A stretch of 36,137 bases of DNA from positions 1 to 36,137 of the forward strand of contig JBFLYZ010000038.1 in the NCBI GenBank assembly GCA_040756415.1, given 5' to 3'. Shown here piece by piece: positions 15,846 through 23,890 of this stretch (positions within the stretch are counted from its first letter, which is position 1; each line of letters starts with the position of its first letter). This DNA comes from JBFLYZ01 sp040756415 (lineage in GTDB: Bacteria; Bacteroidota; Bacteroidia; JADZBD01). Below the pieces are notes generated by a model. That model was given only the letters and a program-made list of their open reading frames with translations, made no database searches and had not been told where the DNA came from. A program made the translations under genes and the position numbers.

Positions 15846-17801
15846 ATGGCGCTCAGATACTGTAATTCGCTGACTGAATATTCCCGCTTCAGGACCCGCG
15901 TGGTCAAAGCGGGCGATCTGGGGATAGGCGGTATGAATCCCATACGCCTGCAGAGCATGACCACTACCGATACGCTCGATACGCTGAAGACCGTTGAGCA
16001 GAGCATACGCATGATCGAGGCGGGCTGCGAGCTGGTGCGCATCACCGCACCCAGCCTGAACGAGGCCCGTAACCTGGAGAACATTAAAAAGGAGCTGCGC
16101 AAACGCGGCTATACCACGCCCATCTGTGCCGATATACACTTTACGCCCAATGCGGCCGAGCATGCAGCAAGGGTAGTGGAAAAGGTACGCGTGAACCCGG
16201 GTAATTATGCCGATAAGAAAAAGTTCGAGCACATCGATTACACCGATGCGCATTACAATGAAGAGTTGGAGCGCATACGCGAGCGGTTCCTTCCCCTGAT
16301 CCGGATCTGCAAGCAATACGGCACCGCCATGCGCATAGGCACCAACCATGGCTCGCTGAGCGACCGCATCCTGAGCCGCTATGGCGACACCCCCCTGGGC
16401 ATGGTGGAAAGCGCCATGGAGTTTTTGCGGATATGCGAAGAAGAGAAGTATTACGATATTGTTCTTTCCATGAAGGCCAGCAATGCCCAGGTGATGGTGC
16501 AGGCATACCGCCTGCTGGTGAACAAGATGATGGCGAACGGCCAGAACTATCCTTTGCACCTGGGCGTGACCGAGGCGGGCGATGGGGAAGATGGAAGGAT
16601 CAAGTCAGCAGTAGGAATAGGCGCCTTGCTGGAGGACGGGCTGGGAGATACGATACGCGTTTCGCTCACCGAAGAACCCGAGTTCGAGATACCGGTGGCG
16701 CGCAACCTGGTGGGGCGCTATTCAAAGCGCGCGGGCCACAAAACGATCCCGGCCCTTAAGGGAGGATTTCCGGAAGGCTTCTCCCCGTTCGAATATCAAA
16801 GGCGCGAAACATCGGCAGTGATCAATATGGGCGGGCACAACGTACCCAGGGTGATCGCGGACCTTTCGGAGAAGCAGGCTTCGCCTTCGCTCAGCCTGAC
16901 CGCTGCGTCCTTTTTCCCTTTCGGGTACGGCTATTCCGTGCCGCTGGATAAGTGGAACCTCAGCGACCAGGCCTGCGATTATATTTACCTGGGCGATAAT
17001 GACATTGACTTTGAAATACCCGGTACCCTGGGGCTCATTTACAATTCAGAGAAGTGGGCGGGGCTGAAGAACAGAACGAGAAGCTACCCGCTGTTCTGCG
17101 GAAGCGAATATTTTTCAGCGAAGAACAGATCGAGGGAGTTGAACTTCGTGGCGGTGGATTTGGCCACGCTTATGCATCCCGGATTCAAACTAGGGGATTT
17201 GGACGCAACGGCAGTGCTGATCTTCGATACCATGAACGAACATGGCATGGCCGAGCAAAGAAGGATGTTCTTCGAGCTGCTGGGCAGCAAAAGCAAAGTG
17301 CCGGTGATCATTAAGCGCAATTACAGGGACCTCCCGCAGGATAAGTTCCAGCTCCATTCCTCTACCGACCTGGGAGCCCTTCTGCTGGATGGATTCGGTG
17401 ACGGGGTGTGGATCAGGCAGGAGGGCTGCGCCCCGGCCCAGGTGGTGAACTCCACCGCTTTCGGGATATTGCAGGCCACGCGCACCCGCATCTCAAAAAC
17501 GGAATATATCTCCTGCCCTTCATGCGGGCGCACCCTTTTCGACCTGCAGGAGACCACCGCCAGGATACGCGCGCGCACCTCGCACCTGAAAGGCGTAAAG
17601 ATCGGCATCATGGGCTGCATCGTGAACGGCCCTGGCGAGATGGCCGATGCGGATTATGGCTATGTGGGAACCGGGGTAGGCAAGATCACGTTATATAAAG
17701 GAAAGGAAGTAGTAAAGCGCAATATTCCAACCGAAACGGCTGTTGACGAACTGATCGCGCTCATACGCGAGCATGGGGATTGGGTGGAAAAGGAGAATTA
17801 A
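15846..17801 (+). CDS. ispG: 4-hydroxy-3-methylbut-2-enyl diphosphate synthase, long form
   Basis: IspG (GcpE) reduces methylerythritol cyclodiphosphate to HMBPP in the MEP isoprenoid pathway, using a 4Fe-4S cluster. At 651 residues this is the long form, with an extra domain inserted between the TIM barrel and the cluster domain, as in plants, Chlamydia and Bacteroidota. The barrel begins VKAGDLGIGGMNPIRLQSMTTTDT (first strand and substrate loop). Cluster ligands are all present: Cys557, Cys560, Cys591 and Glu598 (CPSC ... GCIVNGPGE). The spacing matches the known E. coli ligand spacing to within one residue. Its stop overlaps the convergent hydrolase stop by four bases. Confidence 0.97.
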   Translation: MALRYCNSLTEYSRFRTRVVKAGDLGIGGMNPIRLQSMTTTDTLDTLKTVEQSIRMIEAGCELVRITAPSLNEARNLENIKKELRKRGYTTPICADIHFTPNAAEHAARVVEKVRVNPGNYADKKKFEHIDYTDAHYNEELERIRERFLPLIRICKQYGTAMRIGTNHGSLSDRILSRYGDTPLGMVESAMEFLRICEEEKYYDIVLSMKASNAQVMVQAYRLLVNKMMANGQNYPLHLGVTEAGDGEDGRIKSAVGIGALLEDGLGDTIRVSLTEEPEFEIPVARNLVGRYSKRAGHKTIPALKGGFPEGFSPFEYQRRETSAVINMGGHNVPRVIADLSEKQASPSLSLTAASFFPFGYGYSVPLDKWNLSDQACDYIYLGDNDIDFEIPGTLGLIYNSEKWAGLKNRTRSYPLFCGSEYFSAKNRSRELNFVAVDLATLMHPGFKLGDLDATAVLIFDTMNEHGMAEQRRMFFELLGSKSKVPVIIKRNYRDLPQDKFQLHSSTDLGALLLDGFGDGVWIRQEGCAPAQVVNSTAFGILQATRTRISKTEYISCPSCGRTLFDLQETTARIRARTSHLKGVKIGIMGCIVNGPGEMADADYGYVGTGVGKITLYKGKEVVKRNIPTETAVDELIALIREHGDWVEKEN

Positions 17802-18736
17802 TTCTTCAGGTACTTATCGAACCAACCCAGGGTCTTCGCGAAGGCCGCTTCCTTGTTCTTGTTTAGTCCATGATCATCGCCTTCATAGGTGATGAACTCG
17901 AAATTGCGGTTCAGCTCCTTTAGCTTTTGGGCCAGCTTCTCGGCTTCTTTCACGCTTACCCGCTTATCTGCGGTACCATGCAGGATCAGCAAAGGGGTGG
18001 TTGGGCACATCTTTTCCGCCATCCAGGTTGCGGAGCGGATCTTAAGCACAGAGTCTTTGTTCTGTCTGAAGCCGGGAACCAGCTCTTCGTACACGGTGAT
18101 CATATCCGGATGATCAGGGTTGCTGCTGTTCAGAAAGGCATCGGCAATGCCGGCCGAAACAACGGCCGCTTTTATTTTACTGGTTTTGGTCAGGGAGAGA
18201 TAGGTCATCATCCCTCCGCGGCTCACCCCGAACATGCCAATCCGTGAGGTATCGGCCATCGGGACCTCGGCCAGCGAATGCATGAGGTTGATCACATCGT
18301 TCACATCAGATCCTCCGAACTCATCCTTTCCATCACAATAATCCGCCCCGCGGTAATTCGTAGCGATGACGATATATCCCTTTGCGGCCATGGGCGCCAT
18401 CACCTGCACTGCGGTGCCCACCAGCAGTTGCCCATAAGAGCGATTGCCTCCGCGGTTGTAAATGATGCAGGGATATTTTCCGGGCTTTTTAGGCTGTACC
18501 ATGAAACCGGTTATCTTCAGGCTGTCGCTCAGGTGGGTGATGGAAAATATATCCACGCTGTCGAGGTATTTGTATTCCGGTTTCAGGCCTTTTTTGTTGC
18601 TGATCTTTTTGTAGATGGGAGTCTTGGTATAATCAACCGGGTTAAGCGTGATGGTAGAGGGCGGGCTGCCCGGGCGAAAGGAAATAAATACTACGGTGCC
18701 AAGGATGACCGTAAGCAGCATAAAAATTCTTCTCAT
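17798..18736 (-). CDS. Exported S9-like serine alpha/beta hydrolase
   Basis: A 312-residue protein with a hydrophobic N-terminus (MRRIFMLLTVILGTVVFISF), a signal peptide or anchor. The alpha/beta-hydrolase core has nucleophile Ser172 in GVSRGG, Asp257 in HGTADKRV and His289 in GDDHGL, a complete prolyl-oligopeptidase-type triad, with the oxyanion-side segment IIYNRGGNRSYG near 91-102. Likely a peptidase or esterase of the envelope. It starts 8 bases after the tryptophan 2,3-dioxygenase gene, so the two are co-transcribed. A role as N-formylkynurenine hydrolase is tempting, but the export signal argues against it. Confidence 0.85.
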   Translation of the reverse strand: MRRIFMLLTVILGTVVFISFRPGSPPSTITLNPVDYTKTPIYKKISNKKGLKPEYKYLDSVDIFSITHLSDSLKITGFMVQPKKPGKYPCIIYNRGGNRSYGQLLVGTAVQVMAPMAAKGYIVIATNYRGADYCDGKDEFGGSDVNDVINLMHSLAEVPMADTSRIGMFGVSRGGMMTYLSLTKTSKIKAAVVSAGIADAFLNSSNPDHPDMITVYEELVPGFRQNKDSVLKIRSATWMAEKMCPTTPLLILHGTADKRVSVKEAEKLAQKLKELNRNFEFITYEGDDHGLNKNKEAAFAKTLGWFDKYLKN

Positions 18737-18743
18737 GGCCTGA

Positions 18744-19736
18744 TTATTTTTTCAGGATGGACTCTACCCAGGCCTTTCCCCATTCATCCATTTCCTCTTT
18801 GGTCCACAGCTCCGGGTAAAAGATGCGTTTCTGGAAACGCGGGGGCAGGTATTTCTGCCAGTTGGTGCCGCCCGTTGCCGGTATGCCGTCCTGGCCCAGG
18901 TAGCGGGCGGCTGATTTGTAATGCACCAGGGGCCAGTTCACGTTCACATTTACATCCAGTTGCTTGAGCGCATGAATGAGACCGGGGTCCTGCTGATCGG
19001 CCTTGCCGAGCGATTTATACTTCGCCCAAAGATTTTTGTCTTTGTATTCTTTTGCCAGGGCAATGAACTGCTCCGAATATTTTTTCTCGAACTGTTTTAA
19101 GGTAAGCGTCTTCTTGCCTGTGGCCAGCTCGGTAGCGCCCTGTTTCCAGTAAATGTGCTCGTACATTTCTTCAATGCTGGCATTTTTCCCTTCAAACTTC
19201 GGCCGCACATCCTTATCCACCAGCCGTATGAAATCCACCGAAGAGATCTCGATCATGCGGTACTGGGCGCTCTGGAAACCGCTGGCCGGCAGCAGGGCCA
19301 TGCGGAAACGCAGGAACTGTTCGGGCTCCATGCCGTCCACCATGATATCGAAAGAGCGGGTGAGGGCTTCAAAATAACGGTTTACGCGGGTAAGGCGCTC
19401 CAGGAAAAACTTCGGGTCAAGCTGAGCCTTCCATCCCATATCCTGCCCATTGGGCAGCACGTTGCGGCCGTTATGCGCGACCTGGTCAAGCTCATGCAGG
19501 GTGAGCTTGAAATACAGCTCGGTGATCTGGTGGTAAATGATGAAGATGAGCTCATCCGGGAAATCCGTTTTGGGGTTCTGCAATGTGAGCAGCTTGTCAA
19601 CATGCGTGTAATCCCAGTAGGTAAGGTAGTTGGAGCAGAGCAGCCCGTCAAGGTAGCTGGCCATGCTCTGGCCCATGGCCTGGTATTTTTCGTCCAGCTT
19701 CTTTAAGCGCTCAATGATCTCGGGAGTAAGTTCCAT
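18744..19736 (-). CDS. kynA: Tryptophan 2,3-dioxygenase
   Basis: A 330-residue cytosolic haem enzyme that opens the indole ring of L-tryptophan to N-formylkynurenine, the first step of the kynurenine pathway. Family signatures: YLTYWDYTHVDKLL, FIIYHQITELYFKL with active-site His69, FRMALLPASGFQSAQYR (145-160, including the substrate-binding Arg), and VHYKSAARYL with the proximal haem ligand His272, then ATGGTNW, the substrate loop. No kynureninase or KMO is in the window. A TAACTTCG box on the minus strand (19752-19759) may be its promoter, and it is followed at once by a hydrolase gene. Confidence 0.95.
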   Translation of the reverse strand: MELTPEIIERLKKLDEKYQAMGQSMASYLDGLLCSNYLTYWDYTHVDKLLTLQNPKTDFPDELIFIIYHQITELYFKLTLHELDQVAHNGRNVLPNGQDMGWKAQLDPKFFLERLTRVNRYFEALTRSFDIMVDGMEPEQFLRFRMALLPASGFQSAQYRMIEISSVDFIRLVDKDVRPKFEGKNASIEEMYEHIYWKQGATELATGKKTLTLKQFEKKYSEQFIALAKEYKDKNLWAKYKSLGKADQQDPGLIHALKQLDVNVNVNWPLVHYKSAARYLGQDGIPATGGTNWQKYLPPRFQKRIFYPELWTKEEMDEWGKAWVESILKK

Positions 19737-19823
19737 GGTTTAAAGTACGGACGAAGTTATATAAAAAAGCGTAAGCCGGGGATGATTTCGCTCAACCCCC
19801 GCCCGTGCGGTGTTTGCCTCAAG

Positions 19824-20645
19824 TCAGTTAGTGACGATGGAGATGGGAGAGGCCAGGTTCATGTACCCGATCAGGTCGAGCTTGATGGAGCCCACCAGTA
19901 TCTTGGCCTCGGCACGGATGGGAATTTTGTTCTTATCGTCCGATACCCACACGTTCAGGTCCTCTTCGCTTTTGAAGATGCGGCCCTTCTGCACCACCGG
20001 GCGGAACTTGATGCACTTGAACTTGCCCAGGTTGGTTTTGATGGTCTCTTTGCCCATGTACTTTATCTTCAGCTCGAATATCTCGTTGTCCACAAAGCTG
20101 GTGATGGTAAAGATGTCGCCTTTCTTGGCGGTGCTGAAATCCAGCGTGCGCGCGTAATAGAACGAAGAGATGAGGTCCTGCACGTACTCGGGCGTGTCGA
20201 AGTTCTTGCCATCGGCATCCACGGTCTTCTTGTGCTGGTTGAACACGTAGTTCTGGTTGATCTTGTACCCGCCCTCATCGCACCTGCGTATGAACACCCA
20301 GGGGGCCATGGTCTCCTCGTCAATATAAGATTCGTACTTGTCGCGTACCTTAAAGAACCAGTCGAAGCTGCCCTTGGAATAGCCGTTGGCCACTACGTGA
20401 TAGGTAGGGCGGCCCCCGATGAGCTTGTTCTCGTCCTTTACCTCCACAATGGCCTCGCCCGCATCGATGAAACCGTAATGCACGCGGTATTTGAGCACCT
20501 CGCCCCGCTTGAAGGCATCGTGCTTGATGGTGCGCAGCTTGCTGCCGTCACCTAGGGGTACTTGCGGGGCTTTGGAGGGCAGGGTGCCATTTACCATAAC
20601 GGCTCCCGCCATGATAACCAGTGATATATAGATGAAACGCTTCAT
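19824..20645 (-). CDS. DUF3108 domain protein
   Basis: A 273-residue exported protein with a signal peptide (MKRFIYISLVIMAGAVMVNG). The DUF3108 pattern is clear: GEVLKYRVHYGFIDAGEAIVEV near 48-69, YHVVANGYSKGSFDWFFKVRDKYESYID (read as two strands), YYARTLDFSTAKKGDIF mid-domain, and VWVSDDKNKIPIRAEAKILVGSI near the end. The domain is a periplasmic beta-rich fold without a known reaction. It lies between leuS, separated by a terminator, and the tryptophan dioxygenase gene, 87 bases away; a functional link to either is not evident. Confidence 0.88.
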   Translation of the reverse strand: MKRFIYISLVIMAGAVMVNGTLPSKAPQVPLGDGSKLRTIKHDAFKRGEVLKYRVHYGFIDAGEAIVEVKDENKLIGGRPTYHVVANGYSKGSFDWFFKVRDKYESYIDEETMAPWVFIRRCDEGGYKINQNYVFNQHKKTVDADGKNFDTPEYVQDLISSFYYARTLDFSTAKKGDIFTITSFVDNEIFELKIKYMGKETIKTNLGKFKCIKFRPVVQKGRIFKSEEDLNVWVSDDKNKIPIRAEAKILVGSIKLDLIGYMNLASPISIVTN

Positions 20646-20667
20646 TTTACCTCTCTAAGATACAAAA

Positions 20668-20710
20668 ACGGGGTCAAACTCTGTGCCATAATTATGGAGC
20701 CTGACCCCGT
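20668..20710 (-). terminator. leuS terminator, REP-like hairpin
   Basis: ACGGGGTCA (20668-20676) pairs with TGACCCCGT (20702-20710), and the centre CCATAATTATGG (20686-20697) is itself a palindrome. On the minus strand the stem ends in GTTTTTG, a proper T-run, 6 bases past the leuS stop. The GGGGTCA...TGACCCC arms with imperfect inner repeats resemble REP hairpins spread by Y1/RAYT transposases; that part is inference. Confidence 0.75.
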
Positions 20711-20715
20711 GGCTA

Positions 20716-23700
20716 TTAGACGACTATGTTCACTATTTTATTGTGTACCACGATGATTTTTTTCGGAGCCTTGCCTTCCAGGTACTTTTGGGTCTGTTCC
20801 AGGGCCAGCACCTCTTTCTCTACCTGCTCTTTGCTCAGGGCCAGGTCGAGCTCGGTAAAAAAGCGGGTTTTGCCGTTGAACGAAACGGGGTAATTGAACG
20901 AATTCTCCACAGTATATTCCGCCTTATACTCAGGCCATTGAGCAAAGGTTATGCTCTCCTTATGGCCCAGGCGGCTCCAGAGCTCCTCGGCAATGTGAGG
21001 GGCATAGGGTGAGATGACAATGGCCAGGGGCTCGAGTATGGCCCGCTTATTACATTTCAGCTCGGTGAGCTCGTTCACGCAGATCATGAAATTGCTTACC
21101 GAGGTATTGAAAGAGAAACGGTCAATATCGTCCTGCACCTTTTTGATGGTCTTGTGCAGGACTTTAAGTTCTTGTTTGGAAGGGGCTGCATCGCTTACGT
21201 TGAAAACATCCCCCTTGTCGCTTCGCGACATTCCCCCTTCCAAGGGGGAGACATCCCCCCCGTCACTGCGTGACGGACCACCTCCAAGGGAGTCCTTTGG
21301 ACCTTCAAAGGGGGAATGATACAATCTCCAGAGCTTGCGGATGAAGTTGGAAACGCCTGAAATGCCATTGGTGTTCCAGGGCTTGCTTTGCTCCAGGGGG
21401 CCGAGGAACATTTCGTAGAGGCGGAGGCAGTCCGTTCCATACTGATCGCATATATCGTCAGGGGTGACTACATTGAATTTTGATTTTGACATTTTTTCAA
21501 CGGCAGGAATTGTTATGAATTTACCCTCACCATTGCCATAAAATTTACCTGCATGCCAATATCCATCTCTGCAAAGAAAAAAGGCTTCTGAAAATTCAGG
21601 TCTCGACTTAATAAATTTAGCAACATCGATAGATACCCAATCTGCATCAGAACCCCTGCCCGATGTTACATTTATATCAACGTTTATAAGGGTTAATTTC
21701 CCTTTAAATCTATCATCAAAATCAATGTCATCCACTGTTCTAATTTGACCAACAAAAATATTGTAGGAGCGATTGACTAATTCAGGAGTAACAAATATTG
21801 TTGAATCAATCTGTTTAGGCAACTGATTTTGAAAGTGCTCTCTAAAGTGCTCTACGATTGATTTGTCCGTAACCATTAGAATCCTCTCACTCACCCCTTG
21901 TATCATCCCCTGGTTGATCAGCTTCTTCGCTGGCTCGTCTACAGGAATGTAATTCAGGTCGCGTAAGAATTTGGTCCAGAAGCGAACGTAGAGCAGATGC
22001 CCGGTAGCATGCTCGGCACCGCCTATGTACAGGTCTACGTTCTGCCAGTAATTGATGGCATCCCTCGAAGCAAATTCCTTTTCATTCTTCGGGTCCATAT
22101 AGCGCAGGTAGTACCAGGATGAGCCGGCCCAGCCGGGCATGGTGGTCTTCTCATATTCGTACTTGCCTTTGTACTTCCAGTCCTTTGCACGCGCCAAAGG
22201 CGGCTCGCCCGTTTCGGTAGGGAGATACTTGTCTATTTCAGGAAGCACTACAGGCAGGTCTTTCTCATCGACCGGTTTCGGTATGCCGTTCTCATAATAA
22301 ATGGGAATGGGCTCGCCCCAGTAGCGCTGGCGGCCAAAGATGGCATCGCGTAAACGATATTGCACCTTTCCTTTTCCCAGTCCGCGCTTTTCGATCTCGC
22401 CTATGATCTTTTTTATGGCATCCTTTACCTGCAGGCCGTTGATCAGCTCTGAATTGACCGCATAACCGTCATAGGTATCGAAACATTCTTCTTTTTCAAG
22501 CGCTTTGTCATTCGGAGCGATCACTTTTTTGATCTCCAGCCCGAACTCCTTTGCGAAAGCAAAATCGCGGCTGTCGTGTGCCGGAACACCCATTACCGCT
22601 CCCGTGCCATAACCCGCCAGCACGTAATCCCCTATCCAGATGGGAACTTTTGCACTGGTGAACGGGTGAATGGCGTAAGCTCCCGTAAATTCCCCGGTCA
22701 CTTTTTTCACATCGGCCTGTCGCTCGCGTTCGCTGCGATTCTTCGCGTAGTTCACATACGTTTCCACCTTTTGTTTTTGTTCTGCAGTGGTGATCTGCTG
22801 CACCAGCTCGTTCTCGGGAGCAAGCGTTAAAAAGGTAACGCCATACACCGTATCCGGCCGTGTCGTGAACACTTCAATCTGTAATTTGGAACCTGCCTGT
22901 CCGGCAGGTGGGTCTGCAATCTGGAATCTCAAACTGCTCCCCTCGCTTTTCCCGATCCAGTTCCTTTGTTGCTCTTTAATGGCCTCGCTCCAGTCTATCG
23001 TATCCAGGTCATTGAGCAGGCGCTCGGCATAGGCGGTAATACGCAGGCTCCATTGGGGCATAAGCTTTCTTTCCACCGGGTAGCCGCCCCGCTCCGAAAC
23101 ACCATCCTTCACCTCCTCATTGGCCAGCACGGTACCTAACTGCGGGCACCAGTTCACCCAGGCCTCGCTCAGGTAGGCCAGGCGATAGTTCATCAACAGG
23201 TCGGACCGTTCTTTTTCAGAACAATCACCCCATAGCTTCTCAGACGCTCCGACTGTAACTTTTGACTTTTGACGTTCAAACTTTTGAATTAATTTTTCAA
23301 TGGGTTCCGCCTTATCCGTTTCGGGGTTATACCACGAATTGAAGAGCTTCAGAAAGATCCACTGGGTCCATTTGTAAAAACCCGGATCGGAGGTGCGCAC
23401 TTCCCTTTCCCAGTCGAAGGAGAAACCGATCTTATCCATCTGCTCGCGGTAGCGCCTGATGTTGTTCTCGGTGGTCACCGCGGGATGCTGGCCGGTTTGT
23501 ATGGCGTATTGTTCGGCCGGCAGGCCGAAAGAATCATAACCCATGGGGTGCAGCACGTTGAAGCCCTTCAGGCGCTTGAAGCGCGCCACGATATCGCTGG
23601 CTATATAGCCCAGGGGATGCCCTACGTGCAGGCCCGCACCGCTTGGGTAAGGGAACATATCCAGCACATAATACTTAGGCTTCGAGGAATTGTTATCCGC

Positions 23701-23769
23701 GCGAAAGGTCTTGTGCTTCGCCCAGTATTCCTGCCATTTCTTCTCCGTTTCCCTGAAGTTATATTCCAT
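20716..23769 (-). CDS. leuS: Leucyl-tRNA synthetase with in-frame repeat inserts
   Basis: A 1017-residue class I synthetase that charges tRNA-Leu. The start MEYNFRETEKKWQEYW is canonical; HVGH is at 48-51 and KMSKS at 759-763. The editing domain follows FTTRPDTVYG (~296-305). The protein is longer than I expect for Bacteroidota LeuRS. Extra sequence lies at ~285-296 (PPAGQAGS, a palindromic repeat), ~817-857 (SPFEGPKDSLGGG, SRSDGGDV, SPLEGGMSRSDKGDV; a compound repeat), perhaps ~166-171 (RQKSKV), and in an enlarged, AT-rich leucine-specific region (~628-757) just before KMSKS. All keep frame, and all catalytic motifs are intact, so it is probably functional. Confidence 0.95.
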   Translation of the reverse strand: MEYNFRETEKKWQEYWAKHKTFRADNNSSKPKYYVLDMFPYPSGAGLHVGHPLGYIASDIVARFKRLKGFNVLHPMGYDSFGLPAEQYAIQTGQHPAVTTENNIRRYREQMDKIGFSFDWEREVRTSDPGFYKWTQWIFLKLFNSWYNPETDKAEPIEKLIQKFERQKSKVTVGASEKLWGDCSEKERSDLLMNYRLAYLSEAWVNWCPQLGTVLANEEVKDGVSERGGYPVERKLMPQWSLRITAYAERLLNDLDTIDWSEAIKEQQRNWIGKSEGSSLRFQIADPPAGQAGSKLQIEVFTTRPDTVYGVTFLTLAPENELVQQITTAEQKQKVETYVNYAKNRSERERQADVKKVTGEFTGAYAIHPFTSAKVPIWIGDYVLAGYGTGAVMGVPAHDSRDFAFAKEFGLEIKKVIAPNDKALEKEECFDTYDGYAVNSELINGLQVKDAIKKIIGEIEKRGLGKGKVQYRLRDAIFGRQRYWGEPIPIYYENGIPKPVDEKDLPVVLPEIDKYLPTETGEPPLARAKDWKYKGKYEYEKTTMPGWAGSSWYYLRYMDPKNEKEFASRDAINYWQNVDLYIGGAEHATGHLLYVRFWTKFLRDLNYIPVDEPAKKLINQGMIQGVSERILMVTDKSIVEHFREHFQNQLPKQIDSTIFVTPELVNRSYNIFVGQIRTVDDIDFDDRFKGKLTLINVDINVTSGRGSDADWVSIDVAKFIKSRPEFSEAFFLCRDGYWHAGKFYGNGEGKFITIPAVEKMSKSKFNVVTPDDICDQYGTDCLRLYEMFLGPLEQSKPWNTNGISGVSNFIRKLWRLYHSPFEGPKDSLGGGPSRSDGGDVSPLEGGMSRSDKGDVFNVSDAAPSKQELKVLHKTIKKVQDDIDRFSFNTSVSNFMICVNELTELKCNKRAILEPLAIVISPYAPHIAEELWSRLGHKESITFAQWPEYKAEYTVENSFNYPVSFNGKTRFFTELDLALSKEQVEKEVLALEQTQKYLEGKAPKKIIVVHNKIVNIVV
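21201..21325. repeat. Compound palindromic repeat inside leuS (CCCCCTT family)
   Basis: Two related units in tandem. Each has ACATCCCCC followed by a small hairpin: GTCGC-TTC-GCGAC (21215-21227) or GTCAC-TGC-GTGAC (~21261-21273). They are joined by CCCCCTTCCAAGGGGG (21233-21248), another palindrome, and end in CTTCAAAGGGGGAATGA. Read in leuS it yields two peptide units each ending SRSD(G/K)GDV. The same CCCCCTT/AAGGGGG core recurs in the amidohydrolase gene. Confidence 0.8.
21480..21890. other. AT-rich segment within leuS (leucine-specific region)
   Basis: Visibly AT-richer than the flanking leuS sequence. It codes for residues ~628-763, between LINQGMIQG and KMSKS. The flanks align with ordinary LeuRS motifs, while this block retains only faint similarity (VDINV, SRPEFSEAFFL). 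It may be a recombined or fast-evolving domain. Confidence 0.6.
22891..22909. repeat. Palindromic repeat inside leuS (CCTGCC family)
   Basis: ACCTGCC-TGTCC-GGCAGGT forms a 7-bp stem. On the coding strand it is flanked by CAGATTGCAG and CAGATTGAAG, near-duplicates that look like a target-site duplication. It encodes the PPAGQAGS loop at ~285-296. A longer version lies in the amidohydrolase gene at 28920-28944. Confidence 0.75.
23258..23274. repeat. Short ACTTTTG direct repeat inside leuS
   Basis: Two tandem ACTTTTG copies plus AC, with a further CTTTTGAA nearby (23281-23288), in an AT-rich patch encoding FERQKSKVTV (~163-172). Possibly a remnant of a dispersed minisatellite; two copies alone are weak evidence. 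Confidence 0.35.
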
Positions 23770-23890
23770 AGGGTCACGAAGTTAACAGTTATCCGCCAAT
23801 TCATAAAGAGGCAATTAATTAACATTTCTCTATGAAAAATTATTATCCGTTCATACCCGGGCCATGGTCCTAATCTGTATTTTCGTTCCC

